Below, piece after piece: positions 1 to 9,237 of a stretch of DNA of 64,000 nt. The first letter of the stretch is position 1. Every line of letters starts with the position of its first letter. Source of the stretch: Natranaeroarchaeum sulfidigenes (GTDB lineage Archaea > Halobacteriota > Halobacteria > Halobacteriales > Natronoarchaeaceae); assembly GCF_017094485.1 (NCBI RefSeq), contig NZ_CP064786.1, positions 62,001-126,000 on the forward strand, written 5' to 3'. The position numbers and the translations under genes are program-made. Below the pieces are notes generated by a model. That model saw nothing but the letters and a program-made list of their open reading frames with translations, did no database searches and was not told the DNA's origin.

Positions 1-2
1 AA

Positions 3-44
3 CCGACCAACACGTTCGTGAGCCAGGGCGTTATCCTTCACAAT
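3..44 (+). other. C-terminal end of MCM intein (splice junction after N at 42-44)
   Basis: Fourteen codons end in ILHN, followed directly by TCG (Ser) and the MCM pre-sensor-1 hairpin. HN plus Ser/Thr/Cys is the standard C-terminal splice junction: Asn cyclises and Ser is the nucleophile. Only the last block is visible, so intein size and presence of a homing endonuclease cannot be judged from this window. Confidence 0.85.
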
Positions 45-908
45 TCGATCAGTATCAGCAAGGCAGGAATCAACGCCACCCTCAAATCCCGCTGTTCGCT
101 TCTGGGCGCGGCAAACCCCAAGTACGGCCGCTTCGATCAGTACGAGTCGATCGGCGAGCAGATCGATCTCGAACCGGCGCTGATCTCGCGATTCGACCTG
201 ATCTTCACGGTCACCGATCAGCCGGACGAGGAAGAGGACTCCCGGCTGGCCGAACACATCTTGCAGACGAACTTTGCGGGGGAGTTGAACACCCAGCGCG
301 AGGAGCTGAGCGCGCCAAACGTCACCCGCGAGCAGGTCGAGAGCCAGACCGAGGAAGTCGAACCCGTGATCGACGCTGAGTTGCTTCGCAAGTACGTCGC
401 ACACGCGAAATCGAACGTCTATCCGACGATGAGCGAGGAGGCCAAGGAGGCGATCCGGGACTTCTACGTCGACTTGCGTTCGAAAGGGACCGACGAGGAT
501 GCTCCCGTTCCGGTCACCGCCCGAAAGCTGGAGGCACTGGTCCGGCTTGCGGAGGCGAGCGCGCGGGTCCGCCTCGCCGACACCGTCGAGATCGAGGACG
601 CCGAGCGCGTCATCGAGATCGTTCGCTCGTGTCTCCAGGATATCGGCGTCGATCCCGAGACGGGTCAGTACGACGCTGACGTCGTCGAGACGGGGACCAG
701 CAAGTCCCAGCGCGACCGGATCAAGAACATCAAGCAGTTGATCGCAGATATCGAGACGGAGTACGATGAAGGCGCGCCCGTTGATGTGGTGCTCGATCGG
801 GCCGACGAGATCGGGATGGATCAAACGAAGGCCGAACAGGAAATAGAGAAGCTCAAAACACAAGGTGAGTTGTATTCGCCCAGCACCGATCACGTACGGA
901 CTACATAA
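3..908 (+). CDS. mcm: Replicative DNA helicase MCM, 3' part, with C-terminal end of an intein
   Basis: 5'-truncated by the window; the open frame runs in from base 3. Codons at 3-44 read PTNTFVSQGVILHN, which fits the C-terminal intein block (hydrophobic residues, G, then HN). Native MCM follows with Ser as the +1 residue: SISISKAGI, the pre-sensor-1 beta-hairpin with its conserved Lys. Then come sensor 1 (SLLGAANP), the SRFDLIF arginine-finger region, the AAA+ lid, and a C-terminal winged-helix-like tail ending near the stop. Native MCM has an EALEQQ-like stretch before this hairpin; it is absent here, supporting an intein junction. MCM is the hexameric 3'-5' replicative helicase of archaea. 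An apparent GTG start at base 18 would lie inside the intein and is not a real start. The next gene starts at the base where this stop codon ends. Confidence 0.95.
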   Translation, partial: PTNTFVSQGVILHNSISISKAGINATLKSRCSLLGAANPKYGRFDQYESIGEQIDLEPALISRFDLIFTVTDQPDEEEDSRLAEHILQTNFAGELNTQREELSAPNVTREQVESQTEEVEPVIDAELLRKYVAHAKSNVYPTMSEEAKEAIRDFYVDLRSKGTDEDAPVPVTARKLEALVRLAEASARVRLADTVEIEDAERVIEIVRSCLQDIGVDPETGQYDADVVETGTSKSQRDRIKNIKQLIADIETEYDEGAPVDVVLDRADEIGMDQTKAEQEIEKLKTQGELYSPSTDHVRTT

Positions 909-1183
909 TGGACCGAATTTCTGCGATCAGGAACGTCGAGGACGCGCTGGCAGCGTTCGAGGACGGTACGGTCGATCTTACAACGACTGAGGAGCGCGTA
1001 CTGGCGGCCGTTCGGACCTACGCAACGGACTACGAGGGCGAGGCCACTGCGGCATATCGAGTCCAGCCGATCAGCCGCCAAGAGCCGGTCGTCGTGGTTG
1101 CGGCGTCGCCCGACGAGGCGGTCGAACGGGCAACGTCCATTCTGGGGGAGAACGTCGTCGCCGAGTCCGTCGAACGTATATAA
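908..1183 (+). CDS. Small uncharacterised haloarchaeal protein downstream of mcm
   Basis: A 91-residue acidic protein; its ATG overlaps the last base of the mcm stop codon, so it is very likely cotranscribed with mcm. Composition and GC3 fit a real haloarchaeal gene. The N-terminal half looks helical (DALAAFEDG...EERVLAAVRTYATDY) and the C-terminal half contains a short hydrophobic strand (EPVVVVAASPDEAVERATSIL). I see no cysteine motif, membrane segment or catalytic signature. I do not recognise a function; its position suggests a lineage-specific helper or simply a conserved neighbour of MCM. Confidence 0.8.
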   Translation: MDRISAIRNVEDALAAFEDGTVDLTTTEERVLAAVRTYATDYEGEATAAYRVQPISRQEPVVVVAASPDEAVERATSILGENVVAESVERI

Positions 1184-1203
1184 CCCGGTCCAGTTCATTA
1201 ATT

Positions 1204-1211
1204 TTATTATA
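1204..1211 (+). promoter_or_regulatory. TATA box for the gene starting at 1233
   Basis: TTATTATA lies centred about 26 bp upstream of the GTG at 1233 in an otherwise GC-rich region, the spacing expected for a leaderless haloarchaeal transcript. It indicates that the 1233-3644 gene run has its own promoter. Confidence 0.55.
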
Positions 1212-1232
1212 TCTTGAGTGTAACATCCTGCC

Positions 1233-1577
1233 GTGATACTGGTGGTTACCTACTCGGTCGGGGCGCGACAGACGCTCCGGAACGTCTGCTCGGCCCACGA
1301 GGAAACGATCGTACGTCGACTCGGTCGGGCGGCGCTGTTCGAGGAGACGGAACTTGGGGCCTTTCTCGCGCTTCGACTCCGTGAGAAACACGGCTGTGAC
1401 GTGCAGGTCGAACGGACGCGACCGTTCAACGAGTTCTCACTGGTTCCCGAATCGGTCAGGGAGGCTGCACAGGCCTACGAAGCCCGTTCTACCCCCAGCA
1501 CGTCCTATGCGAAGTTCCAGTCGGGGACGGAGCATCCCCATCCGCGTGATCTTCAGGGGCAAACACTAACCGAATGA
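1233..1577 (+). CDS. Uncharacterised haloarchaeal protein (114 aa)
   Basis: Starts with GTG 26 bp after a TATA box. The N-terminus reads MILVVTYSVGARQTLRNVCSAHE, a strand-loop-helix start, followed by a helical RRLGRAALFEETELGAFLALRLREKHG region and a variable basic/polar tail. No recognisable catalytic motif or membrane segment. It overlaps the next gene by 4 bp (ATGA), consistent with translational coupling. Part of the mcm-to-tfb run of small unknown genes; function unknown. Confidence 0.8.
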   Translation: MILVVTYSVGARQTLRNVCSAHEETIVRRLGRAALFEETELGAFLALRLREKHGCDVQVERTRPFNEFSLVPESVREAAQAYEARSTPSTSYAKFQSGTEHPHPRDLQGQTLTE

Positions 1578-2482
1578 CTGCGCAGCGAGGGCCATACGAG
1601 GGCGCATCTGGCAGTGGGATAGCGACTGCACCGGCTGCGGATCATCCCTCACGTCTTACAGCGACGATCGATGGGGTTACAGTTCGTGGCGTTGCGGTCG
1701 ACCTCCGGCCGTGGTCGATCGATGCCGGGGACGCCGCCGCGGCAATCCGCGGGCGTGCTGACGAGTGTACCGTCGCGTGTTCGCGCCCCGGTTCGCTGTT
1801 TGACGCTGTCGGGGTGGTCGACCCCTCACTAAACGTATCACTTCGGCGGGTCCTCGCTGCGGTCGCACGTCGCCGCGGGTATCGGGCAGACGCCGCTGAG
1901 GAGCTCCGCCAGGTCCGGGTCGAACTTGCAACGCTTGCACCCCCCAGCTGTGATCGATCCAAGCAGCGGCGACAGGTCGCCACGGCCGGTGCCGACGAGG
2001 CTGAACTGGCCGAACGGGTCGCAACGATCCGCGGCGAACTGCAGGCCCGGCGTGACGCCGGTGTGGATGTCAGTGCCACCGAAAAGCGGCTCTCCGACGC
2101 TGTTGCTGCGCTGACGGATGCCCGGACTGAACGGCTATCGGCTGAACAGGCGCTCGACCGTGCTCGCGAGGACAGCAGGCCTTCCCGTAACCGGCGGGAC
2201 CAACGTCTCCAGTTGCAGGATCGCGAGCGGAACCTTCAGCGGGTAATCCATCGTGAGCTTGCCGGCGCAGTCTACGACGAGTTCAAGGCTGCAGTTCGGC
2301 GTGTTCCCGGTGGAGCCGAAACGGGGCGTTCGGTCGACGGGTACGACGGCGATGACGTGACGGCTGCTCTTGCTGTTCTCCGGATGCTCCGAACGGCGAC
2401 GCCAGCGGTCCTCGCAGTGGACCGGTTTGATGGCCCGAAACGGGCGGCACACACACTCGGTGTTCCCGTACTCCGGGTCTGA
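1574..2482 (+). CDS. Uncharacterised coiled-coil protein of the mcm-tfb cluster
   Basis: 302 residues. The first ~30 residues are low-complexity; residues ~30-110 form a mixed globular region (ATIDGVTVRGVAVDLRPWSI...SRPGSLFDAVGVVDPSLNVSLRRVLAAVARRRGY). The middle (~115-235) is rich in Glu, Arg, Ala and heptad-like Leu, consistent with a long coiled coil. A C-terminal segment (DDVTAALAVLRMLRTATPAVLAVDRFDGPKRAAHTLGVPVLRV) looks globular. The start overlaps the previous stop by 4 bp. No enzymatic motif seen. The coiled coil suggests a structural or complex-forming role, possibly with its neighbours, but that is inference. Confidence 0.82.
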   Translation: MTAQRGPYEGASGSGIATAPAADHPSRLTATIDGVTVRGVAVDLRPWSIDAGDAAAAIRGRADECTVACSRPGSLFDAVGVVDPSLNVSLRRVLAAVARRRGYRADAAEELRQVRVELATLAPPSCDRSKQRRQVATAGADEAELAERVATIRGELQARRDAGVDVSATEKRLSDAVAALTDARTERLSAEQALDRAREDSRPSRNRRDQRLQLQDRERNLQRVIHRELAGAVYDEFKAAVRRVPGGAETGRSVDGYDGDDVTAALAVLRMLRTATPAVLAVDRFDGPKRAAHTLGVPVLRV

Positions 2483-2523
2483 GCGGGCGGAAGTTCAAGT
2501 ACGATCGGGCGGCGATCCGTTCT

Positions 2524-2991
2524 ATGAAGTTGTCGTGGACTCAGCGGCGAGAGAACGGCGTAACGCTCGTCGAAGCGGTGATAGAGAGCACGGCGCCGAC
2601 CGGCGAGGCGGCTGTAACGCTTCGAAGCACTCTCTCTGGACCGGTCTGGCCACCGCGATCACAGGGAGTGCCGGTGGCTGGCTGGGATGGCGATCGGTAC
2701 GAGACGACCGTCGAGAGCGGCTGTCAGGTTGCTGTCGGCTTCGCAGCTCCCGGAGAGCCGTGTGAGCCCCCAGTCGAGATCGTCGAGCAAGAGCCGGTTG
2801 TGCGTGTCGATAACGATCAGGACGGGGCTGTCGATGCTGCCGACGTGCTCCGGGCGCTCGGTGATCCCACGCCACCTCGGAGAGCTATCCCGGCGTCGGT
2901 CCCCGATACTTCGGGTGCTGCTCCCTCGTTGCCGGAGGAGTGGCTCCCGGCTGGAAACGACCTGGGTGTCGAGACCGAACGTGAGCAATGA
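2524..2991 (+). CDS. Uncharacterised haloarchaeal protein (155 aa)
   Basis: The N-terminal ~75 residues look like a beta-rich domain (VTLVEAVIESTAPTGEAAVTLRSTLSGPVWPPR...GWDGDRYETTVESGCQVAVGFAAPGEPCEPPVEIVE), followed by an Asp-rich stretch (VRVDNDQDGAVDAADVLRALGDP) and a disordered tail. The NDQDG...DAADVLRAL segment resembles a dockerin/EF-hand-like loop but is too short to call. The stop overlaps the next start (ATGA at 2988), so it is coupled to the MinD-like gene. Function unknown. Confidence 0.8.
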   Translation: MKLSWTQRRENGVTLVEAVIESTAPTGEAAVTLRSTLSGPVWPPRSQGVPVAGWDGDRYETTVESGCQVAVGFAAPGEPCEPPVEIVEQEPVVRVDNDQDGAVDAADVLRALGDPTPPRRAIPASVPDTSGAAPSLPEEWLPAGNDLGVETEREQ

Positions 2992-3644
2992 TTCTGGCTG
3001 TGACAGGGGGAAAAGGTGGTGTCGGGAAGTCGACAGTCGCGCTAAACGTCGCTGCCGAACTCGACGCCGTGGTCGTTGATGCGGATCTCGGGATGGCAGA
3101 TCTACCCGAGCGCCGAGGGCCCGACTTGCACGATGTCCTCGCGGGGCGCGCGGATCCGATCGAGGCTGTTGACGAGAGTGGACCCGTCGACTTGCTCCCC
3201 TGTGGTCGATCACTTCATGGGTTGAACGCCGCCGACCCACCCCGGCTCGTCGAGGCAGTCGAAACCGTCGAGCGAGAGTACGGTCGCGTCATTGTCGACT
3301 GTCCGGCCGGGATGTCGGCCGATGCCGGGCTCCCGTTGCACGTCGCCCAGCGCTGTCTACTGGTCACCTGTGCCGACGAGTTCGCGCTGCCCGACGCCAT
3401 TCGTACACGAGCACTGGCACGGGTTCTCGACGCGGGGATCGAACGACTGGTACTCAATATGGCGGGCGAATCACCACCCGTCGATCGGGTTCGATCAGTG
3501 TTTGGGACGCCAGTCGTCACGATCCCGCGCTCCGACGCTGTTTCCCGGGCCCAGCGAACCGGTCGACCGGTTTCGACGGTCGCTCCGGGCGGTGGGCCAG
3601 CAGCACAGTTCGAATCGCTTGCAAGGGCGCTCCAGTCGGAGTGA
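2988..3644 (+). CDS. MinD/ParA-family P-loop ATPase
   Basis: 218 residues with a deviant Walker A at residues ~7-16 (GGKGGVGKST, with signature Lys9 and P-loop Lys14), a switch I Asp region (VVDADLGMADL) and Walker B (RVIVDCPAG, ~residue 103). These are the hallmarks of the MinD/ParA/Mrp superfamily, ATP-dependent dimerising switches used in positioning, partition or cluster assembly. It lacks the CxxC of Mrp Fe-S carriers. Slightly shorter than bacterial MinD and with no obvious C-terminal amphipathic membrane helix. Haloarchaea carry several MinD paralogues with unclear roles. Here it is coupled to an unknown gene and lies tail-to-tail with tfb. Confidence 0.9.
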   Translation: MILAVTGGKGGVGKSTVALNVAAELDAVVVDADLGMADLPERRGPDLHDVLAGRADPIEAVDESGPVDLLPCGRSLHGLNAADPPRLVEAVETVEREYGRVIVDCPAGMSADAGLPLHVAQRCLLVTCADEFALPDAIRTRALARVLDAGIERLVLNMAGESPPVDRVRSVFGTPVVTIPRSDAVSRAQRTGRPVSTVAPGGGPAAQFESLARALQSE

Positions 3645-3654
3645 CCCGGGCCAG

Positions 3655-4533
3655 TCAGTCCATCTCGCACAACGCCTGAAACACCGACCGAAGCGTGACC
3701 GGTGAGACGTCCGCGACTGCCGACGCTTCTTTCTGTGTCAGGTTGTCGTCCAGTTCGCGCGCTGCGGTGTATAGACAGCCCGCGGCGACGCCGCTCGGAT
3801 CGCGGCCGCCGAAGACGTTCGCCTCGCACCCTTCACCCGCCAGTTCGCGTGCGCGCCGCTCAAGCCCGGGGTCGAGGTCCAGTTCACTGGCAAAGCGGGG
3901 CAGATACTCACGCGGATCGATGGGACCAACGGGGAGTCCGAGCTCCCTGTTGAGCGCTCCGTAGGCGGCTTTGAACTCGTCCCGATCCGCACGGGCAACC
4001 GCCCCGATCTCGTCGATCGTTCGCGCGACGCCATTGACCCGGCAGGCAGCGTACGTCGTCGCCGCGGCAAACCCCTCCAGAGAGCGCCCACGCAGTAGAT
4101 CCTCTTTCTGTGCGGAGCGAAAGAGCGAGCACGCGCCGTCCCGCACCGACTGTGGGAGCGAGAGCGCGGAGACCAGCCGTCGGATCTCAGTGAACGCGTA
4201 CACCTGGTTACGCTCTACTTTCGTCGAGATCTGTGAGCGATTGTGTTCCCGGCGCATTCGTGCGACCTGTCGTCGTTTGCGGCCGGTGAGCCGAGTCCTG
4301 GAACCGGATCCAATCTCGGTTGACAGTCCTCTATCATGACGTGACCGAGTCAGGGGTGCGCCAGTTCGTTTTCGATTGCGGTCATCGTCCTCGAACGTTC
4401 GCCACTCCGGGCCCCGGTCGATCCGATCCGCACCGACAACCAGCCCACACTCCGAACAGAGTGTTTCGTCGCCGTCTACAGTCAATCCACCACCACACTC
4501 GGGACACGCGTTCGCCGTCGTACTGCCACTCAT
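3655..4533 (-). CDS. tfb: Transcription initiation factor TFB
   Basis: 292 residues. The N-terminal zinc ribbon has CPECGGG...CSECG (Cys ~10, 13, 28, 31), followed by the B-reader/linker region and two cyclin-fold repeats (around 110-200 and 205-290; the second contains DPSGVAAGCLYTAAREL). TFB recruits RNA polymerase to TBP-TATA complexes and contacts the BRE. Haloarchaea have multiple TFB paralogues with specialised regulons; I cannot tell which one this is. An AT-rich TATA box (4560-4567) lies 30 bp upstream of the ATG, implying a leaderless message. Convergent with the MinD-like gene, with a 10 bp gap. Confidence 0.95.
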   Translation of the reverse strand: MSGSTTANACPECGGGLTVDGDETLCSECGLVVGADRIDRGPEWRTFEDDDRNRKRTGAPLTRSRHDRGLSTEIGSGSRTRLTGRKRRQVARMRREHNRSQISTKVERNQVYAFTEIRRLVSALSLPQSVRDGACSLFRSAQKEDLLRGRSLEGFAAATTYAACRVNGVARTIDEIGAVARADRDEFKAAYGALNRELGLPVGPIDPREYLPRFASELDLDPGLERRARELAGEGCEANVFGGRDPSGVAAGCLYTAARELDDNLTQKEASAVADVSPVTLRSVFQALCEMD

Positions 4534-4559
4534 ACAGTTGGATCTTGGTCCCGCTCAAG

Positions 4560-4567
4560 TATTTAAA
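4560..4567 (-). promoter_or_regulatory. TATA box of tfb
   Basis: TTTAAATA on the minus strand, centred about 30 bp before the tfb ATG at 4533. This is typical haloarchaeal promoter spacing for a leaderless or near-leaderless transcript. Confidence 0.6.
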
Positions 4568-4609
4568 GAAGTGATGAATATGGAATAAACTCCCGGATCG
4601 TCCCAGTCG

Positions 4610-4632
4610 AACGTACCGGTAACCGGTACGTT
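4610..4632. promoter_or_regulatory. Perfect 23-bp inverted repeat between tfb and the 4682 gene (operator candidate)
   Basis: Arms AACGTACCGGT (4610-4620) and ACCGGTACGTT (4622-4632) are exact reverse complements around a single central base at 4621. It lies about 15 bp upstream of the TATA-like AAAATTATTT (4647-4656) of the rightward gene and about 45 bp upstream of the tfb TATA box, a position suited to a dimeric regulator controlling one or both divergent genes. No regulator can be assigned. Confidence 0.6.
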
Positions 4633-4681
4633 ATGGTTTGTTTCAGAAAATTATTTGTAATACTATGAATAAGTGGGGACG

Positions 4682-5194
4682 ATGCTTTCGGAGATCGCCG
4701 ACGGTATCGAGCTCACCGAGCGCCAGCGCGATCGAGGGATTGCGACCGTCGATGAGACGGCCGAAACGCTGGCGGAGGGGCTCGTCGAGCACGCTGACGA
4801 GCTTCCCTGCCAGCCAGCGACGGCTGCGATGGTCGTCAATACCTACACCGCCGGGCGGAGCGTCGGCGACGTGGCACGCGAGGCTGGCGTGACACCGATG
4901 ACCGCGGCCAAGACGCTCCACCTGCTCGGCGTCGATGGAATGTCGCCGCTCGCTCCGCGGGCACGAGGGATCGTTCGAGACTGGCAACGTGGTGAGATCT
5001 CACGTACCGACGCGGAAACACTCGTGCAGGCGAGCGAGACGGAGTTCGCACTGGCCGCGTTCATCGAAGCTCACGAGCCGATCGACGGTGTGACAGAGCT
5101 CACTTCGGCCGCGCTCGCCGAGCACGGCGACGCGGCGGTCGACAAGCGTGATCGGCTGGCCGAGACGATGAGCGGCGTCGGCGAACTTCGCTGA
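4682..5194 (+). CDS. Uncharacterised helix-turn-helix-containing haloarchaeal protein
   Basis: About 170 residues. I prefer the ATG at 4682, 30 bp downstream of an AT-rich TATA-like box, over the in-frame GTG at 4673. The central part (TAAMVVNTYTAGRSVGDVAREAGVTPMTAAKTLHLLG) matches a helix-turn-helix of the type seen in resolvases and sigma-like regulators. Acidic and helical throughout, with no membrane segment. It could be a DNA-binding regulator; the 23-bp palindrome just upstream might be its own operator (inference). Its stop codon directly abuts the stop of the convergent ATPase gene. Confidence 0.82.
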   Translation: MLSEIADGIELTERQRDRGIATVDETAETLAEGLVEHADELPCQPATAAMVVNTYTAGRSVGDVAREAGVTPMTAAKTLHLLGVDGMSPLAPRARGIVRDWQRGEISRTDAETLVQASETEFALAAFIEAHEPIDGVTELTSAALAEHGDAAVDKRDRLAETMSGVGELR

Positions 5195-5938
5195 TCAGGG
5201 ACGAAGCCGTTCTGTCAGTCCCGGCTCCTCGAATGCGAGATCTAGCGAGCGATCGAACAGTCCTTCCGCGACCGCCACAACCGCCGGTGCGAACTCCGGG
5301 TCCAGCGCCGTGACGGCCGGTGCGTCGGTAACTGCCGTCAGTTCGCTTTCCGGCACTGCGATGCCGATCGAACCGTCCGGTACCTCCTCGCACCGGTTTG
5401 CGACCGCCAGATCGTCGGTCGTTCCAATGTCGGTCAGGCGGGCCCTCGTCCGCTGGAGTGCGTCGACGCCGCGGTTAGTTCCCGGGGCAACCAGTCCAAC
5501 CCGATCAGTCGCGGTTACCGCCGCCACCGCCGGATTCGTAGCTACTGGCGGCGTGTCCACGAGCACGTACTCAAACTCGGTCGCTAGCTGATCGAGCACG
5601 TCCTCGAACGTCGTCGCTGCACCGGCAGTCTTGGCGCGGGCGAGCGCCCCGAACGAAGCACGGGACGGAAGGCATTCCAGCCGCCCCTCGGTGTCGATCG
5701 ATAGCTCCTGCGTCGCTGCGAGCGGCCGTGGATCCTCACCGGTTACGAGCGTCACGATATCGTCGTCGATCCGACCGGGAACGTAATCGGAGAGTCCCTG
5801 CGTTCCGAACGCGACATCGGTCAGCGCGACATCCGCGCCGTCCATCGCGAGCGCGGTGCCCACTTCCACCGTCATTCGTGTTGCCCCTGCGCCGCCGGTA
5901 ACGCCTGCAACCGCGGCCGTGGTAGGTGCCGTTTCCAT
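5195..5938 (-). CDS. ParA/MinD-like ATPase with degenerate P-loop
   Basis: 247 residues with the ParA/MinD fold: an N-terminal P-loop region (residues ~12-23), switch region (VALTDVAFGTQGLSDYV), Walker B-like YVLVDTPP (~155-162) and the usual C-terminal pattern. The P-loop reads GVTGGAGATRMT: both the signature Lys and the phosphate-binding Lys of KGGxGKT are absent. Nucleotide binding or hydrolysis may therefore be altered or lost. It is preceded by the beta-propeller gene on the same strand but separated from it by ~36 bp. Function unknown; a second MinD-like gene lies only 2.7 kb away. Confidence 0.85.
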   Translation of the reverse strand: METAPTTAAVAGVTGGAGATRMTVEVGTALAMDGADVALTDVAFGTQGLSDYVPGRIDDDIVTLVTGEDPRPLAATQELSIDTEGRLECLPSRASFGALARAKTAGAATTFEDVLDQLATEFEYVLVDTPPVATNPAVAAVTATDRVGLVAPGTNRGVDALQRTRARLTDIGTTDDLAVANRCEEVPDGSIGIAVPESELTAVTDAPAVTALDPEFAPAVVAVAEGLFDRSLDLAFEEPGLTERLRP

Positions 5939-5974
5939 AGAATATTGTTTATTTCTCTTCGAGCAAAAATATGT

Positions 5975-6787
5975 TCAAATATCTCTGGTGCCGTACTCGG
6001 TAGCCACCGCACATCCAACAACCCCACCGACGCCGAGGCGCTGGTGTCGCCAGCCATCATCGGCTTCGACGAGGATAGTTCCCTCCGCAGTCACAATGGA
6101 CGTCCGGTCCCCGTATGCGATATCGATGGGTGTCTCGTCGACTGGGATCCGGACCGGTGCCCACCGGTCGCCGTCCGGGCTGGCCGTGTACAGCGTGTTG
6201 TCGATCACGGCGTGACGCCGCCCGCCGCCGTCGCTCGTGACGGCCGCCGCGTCGCCCTCGTGAAGCGTCATCCAGCCGTTCCCGAGCCGGTACAGCCCCG
6301 TTTCCGTAGCAGCGAGCGGCGTGCCTCTCGCATCGATGTCTCGGACACGGTCGAGTCCGGCTGCGACTAGTTCGCCGTCGATGACGCGGTAGACACCGTC
6401 TTCGGTTCCGACGAGCGCACTGTCGATCGCCCTGACCGCGCCCTCCGTGGTACCGATCTCGTCGACGCCCTCGGCGTCCACCCGTACGACACGCCCCCCG
6501 TCGTCGCCCGCGATGACGTCCTCGCCATCGAACCCGACTGCCGATGCCGGCCCGACGCCGAGATCGACCGGCTCCTCGCCCAGCAGCGTGACGTCCTCGT
6601 CGGTCGCTACGACGATCCGACCCGGCGCGCCAGCGATATCCCGGACCGGCGTGCGGTACTCCAGTCCGAACTCGCCGACGCGCGGGCCCGAGAGTGAGGC
6701 GACGACGACGCCGAGTTCAGTTCCGACGAACAGTCGGATTCGGCCCTCCTTGCCCCCGAAGATCCGTTTCTCCCTGATGTCGTCCAT
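5975..6787 (-). CDS. Beta-propeller-like haloarchaeal protein (HVO_0234-type)
   Basis: About 270 residues (start taken at ATG 6787; a GTG four codons upstream is possible). The sequence shows repeated short strands with D/E-rich turns (VGPASAVGFDGEDVIAGDDGGRVVRVDAEGVDEIGTTEGAVRAID...), typical of a propeller built of degenerate blades. No signal peptide, so probably cytoplasmic. I recall this as a family restricted to haloarchaea and lying near mcm/tfb, but I cannot verify the exact family without a search. Function unknown. Head-to-head with nothing: upstream lies the 3' end of uvrB on the same strand. Confidence 0.8.
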   Translation of the reverse strand: MDDIREKRIFGGKEGRIRLFVGTELGVVVASLSGPRVGEFGLEYRTPVRDIAGAPGRIVVATDEDVTLLGEEPVDLGVGPASAVGFDGEDVIAGDDGGRVVRVDAEGVDEIGTTEGAVRAIDSALVGTEDGVYRVIDGELVAAGLDRVRDIDARGTPLAATETGLYRLGNGWMTLHEGDAAAVTSDGGGRRHAVIDNTLYTASPDGDRWAPVRIPVDETPIDIAYGDRTSIVTAEGTILVEADDGWRHQRLGVGGVVGCAVATEYGTRDI

Positions 6788-6853
6788 ACGGGAGACCACG
6801 GTGCGGTGTTCCGAAAGGATTCCGACAGTGGTCTCGACTTGGCTGTCGCCCGC

Positions 6854-8911
<2,058 letters not shown>

Positions 8912-9009
8912 TACCAGTACCTGGTGTGGGAACCACTTGAGACGCTCGGCTACCGGAGCTCAGTACGGTCGCCGGTACACTTTTTCGTACAGGTACCTAT
9001 ACAATACAC

Positions 9010-9237
9010 ATGAGCAAGAACATCTCCATCTCCGATGACGTGTACCGCGAACTCAAGCGGGAGAAAGGTGATCGGAGCTTCAGTGAAGTGATCAGAGAAT
9101 CAATCGAGAGTGGCACCCGACTTGCGGACGTGACGGGAAACGGTGTGCTTGATCCGGACGCTCATGAGGACGTCAAAGCCGACATCGAACGGATGAGCAA
9201 AGGGACTCTCGATCGGGTCGACGATGAAACTCTGTGA
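9010..9237 (+). CDS. vapB: VapB-type antitoxin
   Basis: 75 residues. The N-terminus (MSKNISISDDVYRELKREKGDRSFSEVIRESI) fits a ribbon-helix-helix DNA-binding antitoxin; the acidic C-terminal half would wrap the toxin. It overlaps the PIN-domain gene by 14 bp, the classic antitoxin-toxin arrangement. The upstream region (8960-9009) carries several GTAC/GGTACC half-sites close to the start that could be the autoregulatory operator, but they are too short to define. Confidence 0.9.
   Translation: MSKNISISDDVYRELKREKGDRSFSEVIRESIESGTRLADVTGNGVLDPDAHEDVKADIERMSKGTLDRVDDETL

Noticed and set aside
8913-8925. ACCAG-TAC-CTGGT repeat at the uvrB start
   Set aside because: Five-base arms over a start codon are short enough to occur by chance in this GC-rich DNA; no second copy seen.
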